Positions 7,367-12,403 of a stretch of 12,403 nucleotides of DNA are shown here, piece after piece (the stretch's first letter is position 1; each line of letters begins with the position of its first letter). The position numbers were made by a program, and so were the translations under genes. The notes below the pieces were generated by a model that worked only from the letters and a program-made list of their open reading frames with translations, made no database searches and was not told where the DNA came from. The stretch is from Phycisphaerales bacterium UBA4658 (lineage in GTDB: Bacteria > Planctomycetota > Phycisphaerae > Phycisphaerales > UBA1924): positions 27,612 through 40,014 of the forward strand of contig DHLW01000009.1 in the NCBI GenBank assembly GCA_002405485.1. Direction: 5' to 3'.

Positions 7367-8284
7367 ATGGCCCTGCCCAATCCCCCAGATCCATCTCCCC
7401 AGCCGTCGGACCCTCGGGCTCGGCGTCCAGGTCCGATACCCGCGCTTCGGCGAACGGTTGTTCGGCCGGCGGGGACGACGCCCGATCCGACCGACGCAGC
7501 CTTTGCCGCGACGCGTCTGAGCACGCTCGCGCACGAGCTGAGCACTCTGCTGGATGGCTCATTGCGTGTGCTCGGGCTGGCGCAGCGATCGCTGGGTCGT
7601 GCCACTGGCGAGCCGGGGGACGCGTGCCCGGAGACCCTCTCCCGCCAGCTCGCAACGGTCGCCGCCGCCATGACACAGATGGCCGAGCTTGTGCGGGGCA
7701 CCACGCTCGGGATGGCCGAGGGCGGGAGCGCCGGCCTGCGTGCGGGCTTTGGCGCAAGCGCCAGCTTGGCCGACGCGATCCACCACGCCGCGGACGTGAT
7801 GACGCCCCTTGCCGAGGACAACCGAATCCACCTGCAGGTTGATGTCGGTCCGGAGCTCTCGGAGCTGCCTTCTGGCCCGATCTATCCGGTGGTGACCAAC
7901 GCGATTCGCAACGCCATCGAGTCGATCCAGCGCGTGCGCGATCCGCACGGATGCCCGGGTGGAACGATCTCGGTGCGGGCGTGGTCCGAGCCCGGCAAGT
8001 CCGGTCGATGCGTCATGCTGCAGGTCGCCGACGACGGCGCAGGGCTGCCGACGAAGCCGGGAAGCCCCTCTGGCTCAAGCGCTCAACCGTACTTCACCCT
8101 CGGGTACACCACCAAGGCCGGCGGATCCGGGGTGGGGCTGGCTCTCAGCAAGGACGTTGTGCAGCAGCTCGGCGGGACGATCGAACTCATTCCGCGCGAA
8201 GTGGACCCATCCTCGGGGCGATCCGGGGCCACGCTCAAGGTCTGCTATCCCATGCCGCGCACCGGCGACCGGCCGGTGGAGTAG
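7367..8284 (+). CDS. Soluble NtrB-like sensor histidine kinase
   Basis: A 305-residue kinase. The phosphoacceptor region is LAHELSTLLDG, with H56 the likely phosphorylated His. The HATPase_c domain has an N box (VVTNAIRNAIESI, 175-187), a G1 box (D222-D-G-A-G226), an F-box-like YFTLGYTTK (242-250) and a G2 box (GGSGVGLALS, 252-261). It should autophosphorylate with ATP and pass phosphate to the regulator encoded 6 bp downstream. It has no membrane segment, signal peptide or PAS/GAF domain: the first 45 residues are Pro/Arg-rich. Its signal must come from a partner or through the dimer itself. The start is uncertain: ATG 7367 is preferred, ATG 7295 is in frame, and neither has a good Shine-Dalgarno. 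It diverges from the secreted protein gene. Confidence 0.87.
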   Translation: MALPNPPDPSPQPSDPRARRPGPIPALRRTVVRPAGTTPDPTDAAFAATRLSTLAHELSTLLDGSLRVLGLAQRSLGRATGEPGDACPETLSRQLATVAAAMTQMAELVRGTTLGMAEGGSAGLRAGFGASASLADAIHHAADVMTPLAEDNRIHLQVDVGPELSELPSGPIYPVVTNAIRNAIESIQRVRDPHGCPGGTISVRAWSEPGKSGRCVMLQVADDGAGLPTKPGSPSGSSAQPYFTLGYTTKAGGSGVGLALSKDVVQQLGGTIELIPREVDPSSGRSGATLKVCYPMPRTGDRPVE

Positions 8285-8290
8285 CCCGCG

Positions 8291-9781
<1,491 letters not shown>

Positions 9782-9876
9782 CGCCTCCGCCGCCCGCTTG
9801 CCGGCCCACCGACCTTTGGCCGACGCCGCCGCCGTCGCGTCCGCCGAGCCAACCCGATCACCACGACCCACGCTCC

Positions 9877-9882
9877 TACGCT
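9877..9882 (+). promoter_or_regulatory. Putative -10 hexamer TACGCT for tRNA-Arg
   Basis: TACGCT, identical to the hexamer upstream of obg, ends 8 nt before the tRNA 5' end, so the primary transcript would need little or no 5' trimming. No -35 is clear. Inferred from position and identity. Confidence 0.45.
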
Positions 9883-9890
9883 TGAGTCGT

Positions 9891-9964
<74 letters not shown>

Positions 9965-9993
9965 TTTCGTTTCGGGCGTCTCGTGCGTGCGGC

Positions 9994-11439
9994 TCAGCCC
10001 TGTCGCGGGGGCACCGTCCCCGTGCGCACCACGTCCGCGTACCAGCGTGCCGAGTCCTTCACCGTCCGCTTCTGCGTCGCGAAGTCCACGTGCACGAGCC
10101 CGAAGCGTTCCTTGTATCCCTCGGCCCACTCGAAGTTGTCCAGGATCGACCAGTGGAAGTATCCGATCACGTTCGCGCCATCGTGCATCGCGCGTCGCAA
10201 CTGCCGAAGAAAGCGTGATGTCAGGTCGATCCGCATCGTGTCGCGCACGCGGCCGTCCTCGCCGACCCAGTCCATGCTGCTCAGCCCGTTCTCGGTGATG
10301 GCGATCGGCACGCGATAGCGCTCCCACAGGAACCTCGGGCCCCAGCGCAGCGCGTCGGGCGCCACCCACCAGCGGATCGCCGTCTGCGGATGCCCCGGTC
10401 CGAACGGCACGATCTCCGGCTTTCCATCCGCGCCGGCACGGACGCGCTCGCCGGAATAGATATTCGCGCCGTAGAAGTCCAGGGGCTGTCGGATGAGCTC
10501 CATGTCGCCCGGGCGGATGTCCGGCGCGTGCGGCCCGAAGACGCGCAGTCCATCCTCGGGATATCGACCCAGGATCGCGGGATCCGCGAACCACGTGTTG
10601 TTGAAGAACGCCGGCTGCGTGACGCTGAACATGAGCGCACGCGCCGCCTCGATGTCCGCCGCCGACTCGGTGTGCGGAATCATGGTGCGCCCCACCGGCG
10701 CCCAGCCGACCATCGGCGCCTTCTTCGCACGCGCACGGATCACCTGGGCCATTCGTCCATGCGCCCGCATCGCGTTGTGCGCCGCCGCGAGCTGGTCCGC
10801 CACCATCGCCTTGCCCGGCGGGTGCGAGCCCTCGCAGTAGCCATGCCCGACGAAGATCTGCGGCTCGTTGATGGTCATCCACCGCGTCACCCGATCCGAA
10901 AGCCGATCCACCATCACCTGGGCGTACTCTCCGGCCCACTCGGCGATCTCGCGGTTGGGCCATCCGCCGCGATGGTGCAACGCCAGCGGCAGATCCCAGT
11001 GAAACAGCGTCAGCCACGGCTCGATCCCCGCCGCCAGCAGCGCGTCCACCAGCCGATCGTAAAACCCCAGCCCCTTCTCGTTCACGCGTCCCGTGCCGTC
11101 GGGGAGCACCCGCGACCACGACGCGCTGAAGCGATACGCCCGGATTCCCAGGGACTTCATGATCCCCACATCCTCCGGATATCGGTGATAGTGGTCGCAG
11201 GCCACATCGCCCGTGTGCCCGCCGAAGACCCGGCCCGGCGTCTGGCAGTACGCATCCCAGATGGACGGCCCGCGTCCGTCGATCTCCGCCGCACCCTCGA
11301 TCTGGTACGCGCTCGAGGCCGCGCCCCAGAGGAACTCCTTCGGAAACGCCGTCGGGTGCGCCGCCCCAGGATCGCTCTCGATCGAGGGTGCAAGCGGCAA
11401 CTCGGGGATGGGGCGGACGCTCTGAGCTTCGCTGGGCAT
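9994..11439 (-). CDS. Glycoside hydrolase family 1 beta-glucosidase
   Basis: A 481-residue retaining GH1 enzyme. The N-terminal signature is FLWGAASSAYQIEGA (36-50). The acid/base is E192 in TINEP (189-193) and the nucleophile is E383 in ITENG (381-385). Substrate-pocket residues include H147-W148 (LFHWDLP) and the C-terminal run WSILDNFEWAEGYKERFG (430-447). It should cleave beta-linked glucosides or related disaccharides, probably in the cytoplasm since no signal peptide is seen. The first 30 residues (Pro/Ser/Ala-rich) extend beyond the usual GH1 start. The ATG at 11439 has no Shine-Dalgarno but follows GATAAT by 6 nt. A GRDP-like gene lies 52 bp upstream on the same strand; the tRNA gene is convergent. 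Exact sugar specificity cannot be told. Confidence 0.95.
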   Translation of the reverse strand: MPSEAQSVRPIPELPLAPSIESDPGAAHPTAFPKEFLWGAASSAYQIEGAAEIDGRGPSIWDAYCQTPGRVFGGHTGDVACDHYHRYPEDVGIMKSLGIRAYRFSASWSRVLPDGTGRVNEKGLGFYDRLVDALLAAGIEPWLTLFHWDLPLALHHRGGWPNREIAEWAGEYAQVMVDRLSDRVTRWMTINEPQIFVGHGYCEGSHPPGKAMVADQLAAAHNAMRAHGRMAQVIRARAKKAPMVGWAPVGRTMIPHTESAADIEAARALMFSVTQPAFFNNTWFADPAILGRYPEDGLRVFGPHAPDIRPGDMELIRQPLDFYGANIYSGERVRAGADGKPEIVPFGPGHPQTAIRWWVAPDALRWGPRFLWERYRVPIAITENGLSSMDWVGEDGRVRDTMRIDLTSRFLRQLRRAMHDGANVIGYFHWSILDNFEWAEGYKERFGLVHVDFATQKRTVKDSARWYADVVRTGTVPPRQG

Positions 11440-11445
11440 GGGGGC

Positions 11446-11451
11446 ATTATC
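11446..11451 (-). promoter_or_regulatory. Putative -10 hexamer GATAAT for leaderless beta-glucosidase
   Basis: Minus-strand GATAAT matches TATAAT at five of six positions and ends 6 nt before the GH1 ATG, exactly where transcription would begin on the A of the start codon. No -35 match is found 15-19 nt upstream. It lies in the 52-bp gap after the GRDP-like gene, so the GH1 gene may have its own promoter. Confidence 0.5.
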
Positions 11452-11491
11452 CGCACCCCATGCCCATCGAGCGGCCGTTTCGTCGAGATTC

Positions 11492-12376
11492 TCAGTCGCC
11501 CCCGCTGCACCCGCCGCCGCATCCGGACGACCCCGAATCGCCTCCGCCTCCGGAGTCCCCGGTGCCGCCAGACTCCGCGCTCGACGAAGCGTCCGATCCC
11601 GCCTCGCCGAGCGTGGAACCGAGCGTCGATTGATCCTGGCCCTGAGCGTGCATCATCCGGCCATCTCCGTGGTGTCCGCCGCCTGAGCTCCACATGCCCA
11701 TCATCATCCCGCTCGTGAATCCGTCGCACCCGGAGGACGTCGTCTCCGTCTGGCGACTGCGCCGCTTCGAAGGGCCCGCCCGGCTCAGCATCACGATCAG
11801 CATCAGCGTCACCAGCACGATCACCATCGTGACCACACCCCCGAAGATCGCGATCATCATCGTCAGGCCGCCGGGCGCGCTCGGCGGAATCGCGCACCCG
11901 GTGATCACCGTCGACATCGTGAACGCGCCCCCCAGGAGCCCCACACGCCACACCCGCCTCCTCGGCACGACAACGTGATCCGCGACATCGATCCGCCTGA
12001 ACCTCGCCTCCGGGTCAAACCGCTCCGCTCCGGTCGGCCAGATGTCCGAAGGCGGATCGGCGTGAAACACCCTGCGATACGACTCCAGCGTGCGCGCGTA
12101 CCAGTCCTCGAACTTCGCATCCTCTTCAGCGCCGCCCCTGGTCGGCTCGTGGTGCAGCGGCCTTCCCAGCACCTGGCCGCACAACCCATCCCAGTAACTC
12201 CGCGTGTACGTCAGGTGCAGGTGCCAAGCCTGATCGACCTGATCGCTCGGCGTCACCCGGTGCCCCGCGCACCGAGCCAGCAGCAGAAACCGCTTGTACT
12301 CCTCGACCACACGCTCAGCAAACGCGACCGACCAGTTGTTCTCCCGCGCCAGCCGCTGTTCAAAGCTGAGTGCCAC
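11492..12376 (-). CDS. GRDP-like membrane protein with Gly/Ser/Met/His-rich tail
   Basis: A 294-residue protein resembling bacterial glycine-rich-domain (GRDP-like) proteins of unknown function. The family core is V47-D48-Q-A-W51-H52-L-H54, then Y-W-D-G-L-C66 and GRPLHHEPTRGG (71-82), which may be a metal- or ligand-binding site. Two hydrophobic stretches follow (about 144-162 and 171-198). The tail begins basic (SKRRSRQ), then has SGMMMGMW and GGGHHGDGRMMH (222-243), and ends in Ser/Gly repeats with CGGGC (286-290). An internal ITGC resembles a lipobox but is not N-terminal. The GTG at 12376 is the only start visible; upstream the frame stays open to the window edge as eight Gly codons and one Ser, so the true start may lie outside. 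The GH1 gene follows after 52 bp. Confidence 0.72.
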   Translation of the reverse strand: MALSFEQRLARENNWSVAFAERVVEEYKRFLLLARCAGHRVTPSDQVDQAWHLHLTYTRSYWDGLCGQVLGRPLHHEPTRGGAEEDAKFEDWYARTLESYRRVFHADPPSDIWPTGAERFDPEARFRRIDVADHVVVPRRRVWRVGLLGGAFTMSTVITGCAIPPSAPGGLTMMIAIFGGVVTMVIVLVTLMLIVMLSRAGPSKRRSRQTETTSSGCDGFTSGMMMGMWSSGGGHHGDGRMMHAQGQDQSTLGSTLGEAGSDASSSAESGGTGDSGGGGDSGSSGCGGGCSGGD

Positions 12377-12379
12377 ACT

Positions 12380-12403
12380 CCCACCACCCCCACCCCCACC
12401 CCC
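12380..12403 (-). repeat. G-rich tandem tract with G-quadruplex motif
   Basis: On the minus strand there are three runs of five G separated by single T, then TGGT and a run of three G, meeting the G3+N1-7 four-run rule. The unit GGGGGT repeats about three times and may continue past the window edge. It lies directly upstream of the GRDP-like GTG start, in its leader or N-terminal codons. Confidence 0.7.

Noticed and set aside
7021..7484. A 15-bp direct repeat (CGGGGACGACGCCCG) at 7021-7035 and 7470-7484
   Set aside because: Both copies lie inside coding sequence of different genes and strands, with no extended similarity around them. Chance in GC-rich DNA is the simpler explanation.
9785..9890. 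Possible terminator after the activator (CGGCC...GGCCG near 9800-9827)
   Set aside because: The stem is only 5 bp with an 11-nt loop and no T tract follows, so a terminator cannot be supported.
11890..11905. Lipobox-like ITGC in the GRDP-like protein
   Set aside because: It is at residue 158-161, not after an N-terminal signal, so signal peptidase II processing is unlikely.

Overview
This is a GC-rich, gene-dense bacterial chromosomal window that looks like ordinary core genome. I see no integrase, transposase, CRISPR array or phage gene. The best guess for the source is Planctomycetota, class Phycisphaerae. That is an inference from three things: high GC, a membrane protein with an N-terminal CxxCGY...CPECG zinc ribbon, and small PilZ proteins next to housekeeping genes. 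No 16S rRNA is present to prove it.

Layout. Positions 1-1413, minus strand: a GNAT acetyltransferase, a PilZ-domain protein and the first 65 codons of the GTPase gene obg, which runs off the left edge. Positions 1539-3885, plus strand: a zinc-ribbon protein with four membrane segments, then an MFS exporter, probably one transcript. Positions 3912-4538, minus: a second PilZ protein. Positions 4804-6108, plus: ispG of the non-mevalonate isoprenoid pathway, with all its iron-sulfur ligands. Positions 6181-7182, minus: an unrecognised secreted protein. Positions 7367-9781, plus: a soluble NtrB-like histidine kinase followed 6 bp later by an NtrC-type sigma-54 activator. Positions 9891-9964, plus: tRNA-Arg(CCT). 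Positions 9994-12376, minus: a GH1 beta-glucosidase preceded by a GRDP-like protein with a Gly/Ser/Met/His-rich tail. The right edge is a C-rich tract with a strong G-quadruplex motif on the minus strand.

How the genes relate. The window mixes housekeeping functions (Obg, IspG, tRNA-Arg) with signalling: two predicted c-di-GMP receptors and one complete two-component pair. The kinase/activator operon is divergent from the secreted protein gene across 184 bp, the only arrangement here that hints at a regulator-target link. No convincing -24/-12 site is visible between them.

The most notable pattern is in initiation signals. Starts with a Shine-Dalgarno sequence (second PilZ, secreted protein, MFS, activator) have no -10-like hexamer just upstream. 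Five starts without one (obg, GNAT, zinc-ribbon protein, ispG, beta-glucosidase) each carry a TANNNT or GATAAT hexamer 5-9 nt before the start codon, where a leaderless promoter would sit. The tRNA gene has the same TACGCT hexamer as obg, 8 nt before its 5' end. I found no clearly new biological system; the leaderless-promoter pattern and the GRDP-like protein are the best leads.
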